From positions 1 through 64,000 of the forward strand of contig CAWIBS010000039.1 of assembly GCA_963834365.1 (NCBI GenBank): a stretch of 64,000 bases of DNA, in the 5' to 3' direction. Every line of letters starts with the position of its first letter. Within the stretch, counting starts at the first letter, position 1. Source of the DNA: CAWJAP01 sp963834365. GTDB taxonomy: Bacteria; Acidobacteriota; Vicinamibacteria; Vicinamibacterales; Vicinamibacteraceae. A program made the translations under genes and the position numbers. The notes beneath the pieces are model-generated. The model searched no databases. It was not told where the DNA came from and worked only from the letters and a program-made list of their open reading frames with translations. Shown here piece after piece: positions 30,242 to 38,939 of this stretch.

Positions 30242-31366
30242 TTACCCGTGAGGGACGGCGCCCGTTGCGGCGTGCTCGCGTGAGACGCCGTCGCGCTCGC
30301 AACGCGACCCGCCCTCTCTTGCTCTGACCAGCGGCAGGATGGCCTCGCTGAAGAACGTCATCTGATCGATGTCGGGCCATCCCATGAACAGGAACTGCGT
30401 GACGCCCACCCGCGTGTAGTCGACAATCGCCTCCGCGACGTCGTCGGCCGATCCGACGAGCGCGATGGCCGGCGCGCCGAGGAAGGGGACGGCGCCGCTC
30501 CACAAGCACGGCGTCAGCCATCCCGATTCGGTGGCGCTCGCAAGATCGAACGTGGTCCGGAACGCGACCGAATCGGACCGGCGCTGGAACTCGTGCTGCG
30601 TGTCGCGCGGCGCGGCGCCCAGCGCGTCGACCATCGCGTAGGCCGCGTCGACCGCCTCTGCTCTCGTCGGTCTCGCAATCATCGAGACCAGCAGACCCAC
30701 CTCGGTGCCGGTGTCGACGATCGGCCCGATTCGCGGCCGCATGCGCTCCGGTGCGTCCGGCAGCCGCCAGAGGCAGTCGGCGTGCTTGATCGCCAGCGAC
30801 TCGGCGCGGGCCGAGTTGCCGCCGAGGAAGATCTCCGGCGACCGTCGCTCGTCGGAGACGAACGGCGTGTTGAGCCGTCCGTTCTCGATGCGGTAGTACC
30901 GTCCCGCGAACGTGATCGGGCTTTCGCCGCTCCAGAACCGGCGGCAGATGGTCAGGAACTCGTCGGTCCGCTCGTATCGCTCGTCGTGGGAGAGGAAGTC
31001 GCCGTAGTAGCGCTGTTCCTCCGGGGTGTGTCCCGCCACGATGTTCAGGCAGACCCGGCCCTGCGTCAGCGCCGAGAGCGTGTTGATCTGCTGGACCAGC
31101 GAGGTCGGCGAGCAGACCCCCGACCGCACGGCAATCATGAACGTGATGCGGTCGGTGAGCACCCCGAGGGCCGCGGCCAGCGCGATGGGATCGGGCCGGT
31201 GGAAGCCGAACGCGGTGAGCAGCGACTCGATGCCGCAGTCCGCCGCGCGCCTGCAGAACGCGAGGTGCGCCTCGAGATCGGGCACGCCCGACTGACGGGC
31301 GCGGGCGGTGGCGCCGCGGTGGCGGTCGCCGGCCGACGACATGCTCCAGTGAAACCTCAGCGCCAT
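30242..31366 (-). CDS. LLM-class flavin-dependent monooxygenase (SsuD-like), copy 1
   Basis: 374 residues starting MALRFHWSMSSAGD. The barrel motifs IESLLTAFGFHRPDPIAL, FMIAVRSGVCSPTSLVQQ and GRVCLNIVAGHTPEEQ match the SsuD-like group. The ATG at 31366 follows a GAGGCACGGG stretch. The frame is open far upstream, through an exporter gene, giving an apparent fusion of 799 residues. The exporter's own C-terminus is better in another frame and ends inside the first codons of this gene, so I treat them as two genes overlapping by 10 bases. Tandem LLM paralogues suggest two successive or alternative monooxygenations. Confidence 0.83.
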   Translation of the reverse strand: MALRFHWSMSSAGDRHRGATARARQSGVPDLEAHLAFCRRAADCGIESLLTAFGFHRPDPIALAAALGVLTDRITFMIAVRSGVCSPTSLVQQINTLSALTQGRVCLNIVAGHTPEEQRYYGDFLSHDERYERTDEFLTICRRFWSGESPITFAGRYYRIENGRLNTPFVSDERRSPEIFLGGNSARAESLAIKHADCLWRLPDAPERMRPRIGPIVDTGTEVGLLVSMIARPTRAEAVDAAYAMVDALGAAPRDTQHEFQRRSDSVAFRTTFDLASATESGWLTPCLWSGAVPFLGAPAIALVGSADDVAEAIVDYTRVGVTQFLFMGWPDIDQMTFFSEAILPLVRAREGGSRCERDGVSREHAATGAVPHG

Positions 31367-32641
31367 CCCGTGCCTCGCACGAGAGGCGCCGCTCTGGCGC
31401 GAGCCGCCACCAACGGCGTGGCGACCGGGTCCGTCGTCACAGGAGGCGGCGCGGCGGCCGCCTTCGGCACGGGGATCGGCTCGACCGGTGGTGGCCCGGC
31501 GGCGCGACGCCACGGGCGCCCTCGGCAGACGCGGCCGATAGGCCAGCATGCTCCTGACGCTCAGCGTCTCGAGCGCGTGGTGCATCGGCGAGAGAACCAC
31601 GATCGCGCAGAGGATCAGTGCGGCACCCGCGAGCTCGTAGGCGTTCGGCAGCCGCTCGCCCACGAGCGCGGCGAGGACGTACGCGGCGAACACGCCGGCC
31701 AGCAGGCTCGCGCCGCGATTGAGCGCGACACAGAACGTGTTCTCCCGGCGATCGAGGTAGACGAGCGTGCCGCAGCAATAGAGGGCGGCGTAGAGCGCTC
31801 CGATGAGGATGGCCGGCCACACGGCGCTCGTCGTGAGGAAGGTCGTCAGGCCGTGACGCATGTGAACCGCGATGCTGCTTCCGCCCGTCAGCGCCAGCAC
31901 CACCGGCAGCGCAACCAGCACCGTCATCGCCACGAGCTGCTCTTCGACGAAGTACCGGCAGGTGACCTCGCGCTCGGACGACTTGGCGAGCGTGTTGGCG
32001 CAGCGGAGACGAACCACATAACCGGCCAGATACGTGCCCGCCGTCGCCGCCAGGATCCAGTCGAGCTGAAAGCTCGCCAGGCCGGCGGCGTTCAGGATCA
32101 CGGCGAGCAGGGCGAAAACGAGCCCGGTCCACGCGAACCAGCGCACGCGTCGGCCGAACGCGAAATCGAGCATCGGGGCGAGCACGAGCACCCCGCCACG
32201 CATGATGAGCAGCGCCAGCACGATCGACACGCCGGTGAACGTGAACATCAGCGTCGTCGTGTAGATGATGGCGGCCGTGGCGACGCCGGCGACGATCGTG
32301 CCGCCCGACGGCCGCGGGAGGCGCCAGCCGCCGACCGTCCGGCAGCCGCAGTAGCGCCACCAGCCGAGCGACGTCACGATCAGCGTCGTGACGATGGCCG
32401 TCGACAGGCCGACCACCGGCAGCATCTCGAGCGGCGAGGCCGGAAGCCCCACGCCGGGCAGGAGCCCCTTGCTCGTGGCCTTCACGAGCCCGGAGTACGG
32501 CGTGTAGAACGCGCAGTAGCCGATCGCGAGCCACCAGATGCCGAGACTGTAGATTCGGCCTGACGGCGTCTGGGACGCGCCGGGCGCGACGTCCCTCGAG
32601 GCCCCGTCGACGCGCTCACGGCGCGTAGAACGATTGGTCAT
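31357..32641 (-). CDS. EamA/DMT-type membrane transporter (frame change near C-terminus)
   Basis: About 420 residues with eight to ten hydrophobic helices, for example IIYTTTLMFTFTGVSIVLAL, VFALLAVILNAAGL and ELAGAALILCAIVVL. The order and loop pattern fit drug/metabolite transporters of the EamA type. A shift near 31500 gives a proline-rich cytosolic tail (PPPVEPIPVPKAAAAPPP, then VRGTGWR) that ends at 31357, inside the start of the next gene. The start at 32641 overlaps the acyl-CoA-dehydrogenase-like gene by 26 bases. In this setting it may export the locus product or a precursor. Confidence 0.75.
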
Positions 32642-33812
32642 ACGACTGCCCCAGCAGGGACCGGCCGATCGTGGCGAGAATGTGATCGTCGTTGTCGTGC
32701 CGCACGTAGAACGAGAGGTCGCGGTAGATGCGCTCGAGCGAGCCGGGCCGGTTCAGCGATCGCGCGCCGCAGGCGCGGATGCAGTGCTTGACGGCGTCCT
32801 CCGCGAGGTGCTCGATGACGTGCCGCGCACGGCTGCCCGCGAGCTGCGCCTCCTCGCGCCGTCCCGATTCCCAGAGACGCGCGACATGGCGCAGCCACAG
32901 ATGGGCGGTCTCGATGTTGATCGACATCGCGGCGACGTGATGCTGCACGTAGGGATCGCCCGCCTTCTTCTGGGTGGTGACGTACTCGACGGCGACGTCG
33001 TACGCCGCTTCCGCCGCGCCCACGAACGTGGCGGCGTAGTGCGGCACGAAGCAGGTCTGCCATGCTTCCTTGATGTATTGACCGGGGTAGCCGATCGAGT
33101 GGGCGTCAGGGATGAAGGTCTGCGCGAAGCGCACCAGATAGCTGACGGTGGCCCGCATGCCGATCGGGTTCCACCACGACCCGTCGACGCTCACGCTCGG
33201 ATCGGAGAGGTCGCAGCACAGCAGCCGCTGAGAGTCGGTGACGCCCTGGGCGTGGCGGATGCCGCCGGGGCCGTCGAGGCTCACGAGGAGGATGGCCCAC
33301 TGCGCCGCCGTGGCGCTCGTCGCGAACACCTTGGTCCCGTTCACGACGTAGCCGCCATCGACCTTGGCCACCGTGGTTCCATAGCGGACCGCCTCGCCGG
33401 GTGCGCGTGCCTGCGGCTCGCCGCTCCAGGCGACCCACTTGTCGCCCCGCCGCACGACGCCGTCGAACCAGCGCGCCTTTTGATCCTCGGTCGCCATGCC
33501 GTCGAGAATGGCCAGCGAGTTGGCGTGCCCTTCCCAGCAGCGCGCGAGCGAGAGATCCGACTTGGCGATCTCCTTCGTGATCATCCAGAGCGTGAAGGCG
33601 TCGCCTCGATGCGGGCCCAGGCCGAGCCCGCCGTGCTCCTTGGGCACCGTCGGCGCGTTCAGGCCGGCCTTGAAGAGATCGTCGAAGTCTTCCGCGGGGA
33701 ACGTGGCGGTCTCGTCGTAGTGCGCGGCACGCGGGGCGAACTGCGAGCGCGCCAGCGCCGCAAAGCGGCTGGTCAATGCCTCTTGTTCCGGCGTCAGATC
33801 CAGGCTGAACAT
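32616..33812 (-). CDS. Acyl-CoA dehydrogenase-like flavoprotein (possible DszC/SfnB-type monooxygenase)
   Basis: An intact 398-residue protein with the acyl-CoA dehydrogenase fold: an N-terminal helical domain (FALARSQFAPRAAHYDE), the flavin-binding beta domain (KVDGGYVVNGTKVFATSATA, then NPIGMRATVSY), and a C-terminal four-helix bundle (CIRACGARSLNRPGSLERIY, then RDLSFYVRHDNDDHI). The usual catalytic Glu of beta-oxidation enzymes is not evident. The tail with FYVRHDNDD resembles flavin monooxygenases of the same fold (DszC, SfnB, NcnH). Its neighbours are two LLM monooxygenases, which fits a sulfur- or carbon-oxidising role. It is the fourth gene of the block. Confidence 0.78.
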   Translation of the reverse strand: MFSLDLTPEQEALTSRFAALARSQFAPRAAHYDETATFPAEDFDDLFKAGLNAPTVPKEHGGLGLGPHRGDAFTLWMITKEIAKSDLSLARCWEGHANSLAILDGMATEDQKARWFDGVVRRGDKWVAWSGEPQARAPGEAVRYGTTVAKVDGGYVVNGTKVFATSATAAQWAILLVSLDGPGGIRHAQGVTDSQRLLCCDLSDPSVSVDGSWWNPIGMRATVSYLVRFAQTFIPDAHSIGYPGQYIKEAWQTCFVPHYAATFVGAAEAAYDVAVEYVTTQKKAGDPYVQHHVAAMSINIETAHLWLRHVARLWESGRREEAQLAGSRARHVIEHLAEDAVKHCIRACGARSLNRPGSLERIYRDLSFYVRHDNDDHILATIGRSLLGQSYDQSFYAP

Positions 33813-33870
33813 CTGCGGCTCCCGCTTCAGTGCCGGCGCGGCCCCGGCGCGGCCGGCGCGCCACGGAGGT

Positions 33871-34326
33871 TCACGGTCGTCGTGCTGCGTCCTGGTCGCG
33901 CGCGTGCTCGGGCAACCGGTAGAAGAACTCGCGCGAGAAGAAGTGGGCGCGCCCGCTGCCGTCCTTGAAGCGATTGAAGTTCGCGACCACGAGGACGCCC
34001 TTCTTCACCTTGGCCTGGAGCGACGTCTCCTTGAAGCCGAGATCGAACCTCGCGATGAACGCGTGACCCTGCGTCGAGTCCGGCCCGTCGGCGAACACGG
34101 TGGCCCGCACCTCGCCCCAGTCGTACAGGGACAGCGCGCACGCGCCGAACGCGCGCACGACGAGATCGCCGCCCTCGCGGCGGACGAGGAGCCTCGCCAG
34201 GCCCTGCGTGTCGCGGTTGGTCGACGTCCACGAGCCGAGGAAGATCGACGTGTCGACGGGCGGGCGCTCCCTCGACGCGCCGACGTCCAGCGGCTCCAGT
34301 GCCTCGAGCGTCCTGACGGCGTCCAT
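33871..34326 (-). CDS. Small protein of unknown function, paralogue B (lipocalin-like)
   Basis: 151 residues. The ATG at 34326 has a perfect GGAGG eight bases upstream. The protein is mostly beta: LGSWTSTNRDTQGLARLLV, LVVRAFGACALSLYDWGEV, HAFIARFDLGFKET, then LVVANFNRFKDGSGR and FFSREFFYRL. It is clearly related to the preceding gene (34402-34836), sharing the G-W/I-TN strand start and the GSGR-x(3)-FSREFFY ending. The shape suggests a small beta-barrel that could bind or cyclise a ligand, but no family was recognised. The gap to its paralogue is 75 bases and to the next gene 58 bases. Confidence 0.7.
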   Translation of the reverse strand: MDAVRTLEALEPLDVGASRERPPVDTSIFLGSWTSTNRDTQGLARLLVRREGGDLVVRAFGACALSLYDWGEVRATVFADGPDSTQGHAFIARFDLGFKETSLQAKVKKGVLVVANFNRFKDGSGRAHFFSREFFYRLPEHARDQDAARRP

Positions 34327-34401
34327 TTTCGTGCCTCCGAATCGGGCAACCGGTGCAACACCGACGCGGGAGGCGAGCCCGCGCCACACGGCCGGGCGGC
34401 G

Positions 34402-34836
34402 CTAGGAGAGCGGCGGCGTCCCGGCGTAGTAGAAGAACTCGCGCGAAAAGTAGTTCGAGCGGCCGCTGCCGCCCTTGAACGTGTGGCACGTCGCGATCAC
34501 GAGCAGGCCGAGGCTGAGATTCGCCTCGAGTCGCGTCGCCACGCGCTCGTCCTCGTAGCCGGCCGTGAGCGCCATCGCGGCCGTCGCGGTCGGCGCGTTC
34601 GAGTAGACGGCATCGGCTCTGGCGAAAAATGCAGCGGCCGCTGGCGGACCGGTCGCCGGCCAGACCGAGACGAGGACCCCCTCGTCGTCGCGGGCGACCG
34701 TCACCTTCGCAATCCCGGCCGTCGCGCCGTTGGTGTTGATCCAATGGCCGACGAGCGGCGACGGATTGACCTCGAGCGGCGACCCCGGCGCCGTATCCAG
34801 CTGCTCGTCGCGTCGGGAGTAGGCCAGGTCGCTCAT
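34402..34836 (-). CDS. Small protein of unknown function, paralogue A (lipocalin-like)
   Basis: 144 residues starting MSDLAYSRRDEQ, with GAGGGAC upstream of the ATG. After a disordered N-terminus it shows the same strands as its neighbour: LVGHWINTNGATAGIAKVTV, VLVSVWPATGP, then LVIATCHTFKGGSGR and NYFSREFFYYAG. The two genes are a tandem duplication inside the block, so both copies are probably needed, perhaps as a heterodimer or for two ligands. The start of the block's tailoring section lies here, just after the shikimate enzyme. Confidence 0.7.
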   Translation of the reverse strand: MSDLAYSRRDEQLDTAPGSPLEVNPSPLVGHWINTNGATAGIAKVTVARDDEGVLVSVWPATGPPAAAAFFARADAVYSNAPTATAAMALTAGYEDERVATRLEANLSLGLLVIATCHTFKGGSGRSNYFSREFFYYAGTPPLS

Positions 34837-34879
34837 GTACGTCCCTCTGTCGAAACGCCTCTCGTTCGCACGCCCTCGC

Positions 34880-36373
34880 TCAGCGCGTCGCCGTGCAGGC
34901 GCCCGCCGCGAGCGCGCGCGGCTCCGCGGGCGCCGACAACGGCATGTCGAGCCCGGTCATGCGCCGGAACTGATGGCGGACCTGCACGAGGCAGACCTCG
35001 AGGCCATCGACGGTGGTGAGCCCCAGCGCGAGCGCCTGACGAACCAGAGGCGTCTCCTCGCGGCCGTACGTCAGATCCACGACCGATCCGTCCCGGCTCA
35101 TCTGCGCAACATCGAACGGCAGCGATTCGCCGTCGCGTCCCACGGGCGTCGCGTTCACGAGCGTCGAGTAGCCGCTCGCCGAGAAGGCGGCGAGGGGCGT
35201 GAACGGCAGACCGAGCCGCTGCTGCGCGCGAAGACCGCGCTCGAGGCTCCGGTTGACGAGCGTCACGTCGGCGCCCAGCCGGTCGAGCGCTGCCGCCACC
35301 GCGCGGCCGGCTCCGCCGCACCCGATGACCGCCGCCTTCTGCCTGGCGATGGCGACGCCCCGTTCGCGCAGCGCCACGACCACGCCCTCGGGATCGGTCG
35401 TGTCCGAATGCCACCCTCGGCCGTTCCTGACGACGATGTTGGCGGAACCGGCGCGGCGGACCATGGCGGTGCCAGGTGGACTCGCCTCAGGCGCCATCTC
35501 CTTATGCGGCGACACGACGGTGAGCCCCTTGAGCGAGGCGCCGACCCGCGCCAGCGGGTCTTGCTCGACCATGTCGCGCCAGAATGCGTTGAAGTCCTGC
35601 TCTTGAAACGGTACGTAGAGCGCCCGCACGCCGAGCGCGCGATACGCCGTGTTGTGGAGCTGCGGTGAGAGCGAGTGCGTGACGGGGTCACCGACGATGC
35701 CGTAGAGATCGCCGGGCTGAGACAAGTGCGGAAGACCGTAGTCCGAAACCAGCTGCGCGATCGGGGGCTCGCCCAGCGACCGCAAGGCGCCGCCCAGCCC
35801 GCCAAAGACGAACGGCGCGCCCAGGCGCGGTGCCAACAGACGGCTCCAGAACCCTGGCGCCCCGCCGGCGAAGGCGACGACGTCGCGCCGGTTCATTGCG
35901 CGCAGGACGAAGAGGGGATGCAGGCCGTCGCTGTTCGTCTTCGCCTCGGGCACCAGCTTGTAGAGGCGCGCCGCGTGCGCCGTCATCCGTTCCGCGCGAA
36001 GACGCAGGCTCGTCACGTCGCAGGCCGCGCCGGCCCAGGAGATCAGACGCCTGGCGGGAGGGATCTGCGCGAGCAGCTCCGGCACGAGATCACGCTCGGC
36101 CTCGAGGTCGACGAGATCGTAGTGGGACGCGGCGCGCAGCAGGAGCCGCTGCCGTTCGTCCGGCGGCGCCGCACTTGCCCCCCCTTCAGCGGTGCTGCGA
36201 AGCGTGAACAGGAGCTTGCCGTGGAACCGGCCGCGCAGCCAGTCGGGATCGACGTCCCCGATCCGGTCGGCACGGACCTCGAGCCATTCGACCTCCTGCG
36301 GCACCGACCGGAGCTCGTCACCCCGTAGGGAGGGCGCCGTCGTCAGCGTGCCCACGAGGTGCGCCCTGTTCAT
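34880..36373 (-). CDS. aroDE: Bifunctional 3-dehydroquinate dehydratase/shikimate dehydrogenase (AroD-AroE fusion)
   Basis: 497 residues, intact. The first 215 or so are type I dehydroquinase, including the Schiff-base region LYKLVPEAKTNSD. The rest is shikimate dehydrogenase: YGIVGDPVTHSLSPQLHN binds shikimate, LTVVSPHKEMAP holds the catalytic Lys, and IGCGGAGRAVAAAL is the NADP-binding loop. Together they convert 3-dehydroquinate to shikimate. The fusion is known in plants, chlamydiae and some bacteria. It leads the 14-gene minus-strand block, so it may supply shikimate or a quinate-like precursor to the product, or be the core-metabolism gene from which the operon starts. ATG 36373 is preferred to an upstream TTG. 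The 265 bases to the divergent SCO gene must hold both promoters. Confidence 0.9.
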   Translation of the reverse strand: MNRAHLVGTLTTAPSLRGDELRSVPQEVEWLEVRADRIGDVDPDWLRGRFHGKLLFTLRSTAEGGASAAPPDERQRLLLRAASHYDLVDLEAERDLVPELLAQIPPARRLISWAGAACDVTSLRLRAERMTAHAARLYKLVPEAKTNSDGLHPLFVLRAMNRRDVVAFAGGAPGFWSRLLAPRLGAPFVFGGLGGALRSLGEPPIAQLVSDYGLPHLSQPGDLYGIVGDPVTHSLSPQLHNTAYRALGVRALYVPFQEQDFNAFWRDMVEQDPLARVGASLKGLTVVSPHKEMAPEASPPGTAMVRRAGSANIVVRNGRGWHSDTTDPEGVVVALRERGVAIARQKAAVIGCGGAGRAVAAALDRLGADVTLVNRSLERGLRAQQRLGLPFTPLAAFSASGYSTLVNATPVGRDGESLPFDVAQMSRDGSVVDLTYGREETPLVRQALALGLTTVDGLEVCLVQVRHQFRRMTGLDMPLSAPAEPRALAAGACTATR

Positions 36374-36637
36374 GGCAAGACTCAAGGACCTGGGGTGTCG
36401 ATCGACGCGAGCCGATACCGCGACGACCGAGCAGGCACGACGAACAGCATGGTGCGTGCACGGCCTTGAAAAGCTCGCCGCGTCGGCTCGAGAACGGTTT
36501 GTGACTCTTTCTAAAGACGTCGCCCGCGAGACCGTTGTGAACGAGCGCCGGACGCTTTCACAAGCGCCTCGAAGGAGACGTCTATCGTTCAGGGCTTGAC
36601 CGACATGGAGAAGGGGCCCCGGCGAGGGTGCCGGCTG

Positions 36638-37282
36638 ATGAGACGTGTGCTGACCGGATCGTCACGGTCCCGGGCCTGCCGCGCCGTGCTCATGCTCGCG
36701 TTCTGTGGCGCCGCCTGGCTCGCCACGGCGTCGGCCGCGCAAGCGCAGGCTCCCGAGCCGATATCGGATGCGCGCGGGCGCGCCGCGGCAGCCGACTATT
36801 TCACCGACGTCGTCCTCGTCAACCAGGACGGCAGGGAGATGCGCCTCTACAGCGACCTGATCAAGGGGCGCACCGTCGTCATCATCCCGTTCTTCACCTC
36901 CTGCACCAGCGCCTGCCCGGTCATGAACCAGAATCTCGCGAAGATTCAGGACTGGCTCGCCGATCGGCTCGGCCGGGACGCGTACATCATCTCGCTGAGC
37001 GTCGATCCGTCGAGGGATACGGTCGAACGGCTGCGTGCGTACGCGCAGCAGTACAACGCCCGCCCGGGCTGGTTCTTCCTCGGCGGCACACCTGAGAACG
37101 TCCATCTCGCCCTGACGAAACTGGGGCAGCGCGTGGCAGCCCCGGAGGCGCATACCAACCTCATGATCGTCGGCAACGAGCCCACCGGATTGTGGAAGAA
37201 GGCGTTCAGCCTCGCAGACAGCGCGTCGCTGATCCACATCGTCGACAGCGTGCTCAACGACAAGGGCGAGAGCGCGAGGTAG
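36638..37282 (+). CDS. SCO1/SenC-family copper chaperone or thiol-disulfide protein, copy 1
   Basis: About 214 residues from the ATG at 36638, which follows a GCGAGGG site. It has a signal peptide (AVLMLAFCGAAWLATASA). The thioredoxin-like fold carries FFTSCTSACPVMNQNL, the CxxxCP metal/redox site, and a late DSASLIHIVDS where the third ligand His is expected. SCO proteins insert copper into cytochrome oxidase CuA or act in redox defence. It is the first gene of a plus-strand set with a cytochrome c fusion and a second SCO. The giant multicopper oxidase lies in the divergent operon, so these chaperones could also serve it; that is an inference. Confidence 0.88.
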   Translation: MRRVLTGSSRSRACRAVLMLAFCGAAWLATASAAQAQAPEPISDARGRAAAADYFTDVVLVNQDGREMRLYSDLIKGRTVVIIPFFTSCTSACPVMNQNLAKIQDWLADRLGRDAYIISLSVDPSRDTVERLRAYAQQYNARPGWFFLGGTPENVHLALTKLGQRVAAPEAHTNLMIVGNEPTGLWKKAFSLADSASLIHIVDSVLNDKGESAR

Positions 37283-37285
37283 CGC

Positions 37286-38906
37286 ATGGCCATCGGCGAC
37301 GTCCGCGCGTCGGCGCCGGGCAGGAGGCGGCGGTTCGCCCTCCTGTTCGGGCTCGCCCTGCTCGTTTCCACGGGCCAGCAGCGCCTCGCGGCCCGTTCCG
37401 GCAGCGGCGATGGTCTGACGCCGCAGGAGCGTCGCGGCAAGGACATCTACTTCGGGCTGGCGACCGGCGAGCGGTTGCCGATCACGGCGCGCATCGGCGA
37501 CCCACCGGTGGAGGCGCCGCCGACGCTGCTCGCGTGCGCGAATTGCCATGGCAGCGACGGCCGCGGCAAGCGCGAAGGCGGCGTCGTGCCGTCGGATATC
37601 ACCTGGGAAGCGCTGACGAAGCCCTACGGCGTGACCCATCCTGGCGGCAGGACGCACGGACCTGTACACGGACCGGCTGCTGGTGCGCGCGATCGGCCTC
37701 GGCATCGATCCGGACGGGAATCGGCTGCATCCCGCGATGCCTCGCTTCCAGATGTCGCACGTCGACAGCGAGGCGTTGACGCTCTACTTGAAGCGGCTGT
37801 CGACCGACAGCCCCGCCGGCGTGTCCGACTCGGAGATCCGGCTCGGCACGATCCTCCCGACGACAGGCGCGCTGGCCGAAGCCGGCCGCGCCGTCGAGTC
37901 GCTCCTCACGGCGTACTGCGATTCGTTGAACAAGCAGGGAGGCATCTACGGCCGGACGCTGACACTCAGCGTGACCCCTCTCGGCGGCGCTGCCGGTTCC
38001 GCGACCGGCGTCGAGACGCTCCTCCGCGACAACCCGCCGTTCGCCGTCGTCGGCGGCCTGATTGCCGGCGCCGACACCGATGTGATCGCGCTCACCGAGG
38101 GCCGCGGCGTTCCGTTCGTCGGACCGCTCACGAGCCTCCCGAGGCCTTCGGGCGCCGGGAGCCTGACCTTCTATCTGCTCTCGGGCATCGAGCAGCAGGC
38201 ACGCGCTCTCGGTGACTATCGCAGGACGAGCGCTCCCGCCACGGGCCTCGCGTCCGTGACAATCGTGCACTCGGCCGCCGCCGTCCCGCGCGACGCGCTG
38301 GGCAGGGTTCGCGACCACTACGTGCGGAGCGGCTGGAGCGTCACCGTCCTCGATCGCGAGGGGCTCACGGCGAAACTGATCGCCACCGAGCTGAAGCGCT
38401 CGACCGCGACGCATGTCCTCATGCTGGTCGATGCGCGCGAGATGCTGGAGATCGCCAACGACCTGGCTTCGAACGGCTGGATACTGGAGCTGCTCGTCCC
38501 CGGAGCGTTGGCGACGAACGATCTGCTTCGCATGCCGCCGCCGCTGATGGACCGCGTGTTCCTCGCGCTTCCAAGCGTCCCCTCGGACCAGACGCCAGCC
38601 GGCCTTGCCGAGTACCGGGCGCTGGCGGAGACGTATCGCCTCCCGCCGACGGAGATGAAGTGGCAGCTCGCGGCGCTCGGCTCAGCGAAGGTGCTGGTCC
38701 AGGGCCTGAAGCTCGCCGGGCGCGAGCTCACCCGCCCGAAGCTGGTCGCGGCGCTCGAGCAGCTCTCCGACTTCGACAGCGGGGTGATGCCCCGGATCCG
38801 GTTCGGACGCACGCAGCGCATCGGCGCGTCCGGCGCCTACATCGTGACGCTCGATCCGGGCCTGAAGCAGTTCAGGCTGATCACCGGCTGGTTACCCGTC
38901 GATTGA
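37286..38906 (+). CDS. Cytochrome c fused to a periplasmic amino-acid-binding-like receptor (one frame change)
   Basis: About 540 residues. After a signal peptide (FALLFGLALLVSTGQ) comes one c-type haem site, LLACANCHGSDGRG, with GVTHPGG further on. A shift near 37660 leads to a short haem-domain end (LHPAMPRFQMSHVDSEALTL, with a likely Met axial ligand) and then a full ABC-type ligand-binding fold of the LivJ/Peripla_BP_6 kind: IRLGTILPTTGALAEAG, FAVVGGLIAGADTD and later DFDSGVMPRIRFGRTQRIG. The start is 4 bases after the SCO stop. Haem on a ligand-binding receptor suggests redox sensing or electron delivery coupled to a bound ligand. No ABC permease is present. Confidence 0.8.
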
Positions 38907-38939
38907 GGCCCACGTGCCCTTCTGGGAAAGGCGAACGCC

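Noticed and set aside
30593..32563. A 656-residue plus-strand frame opposite the LLM and transporter genes.
   Set aside because: The composition is a reverse-complement shadow rich in Arg, Glu and Gly; the minus strand carries recognised families.
30242..32641. A 799-residue fusion of an EamA transporter with an LLM monooxygenase.
   Set aside because: The linker is low-complexity and unlike protein, while another frame gives a natural proline-rich transporter tail ending 10 bases inside the monooxygenase start. A one-base shift explains the apparent fusion.
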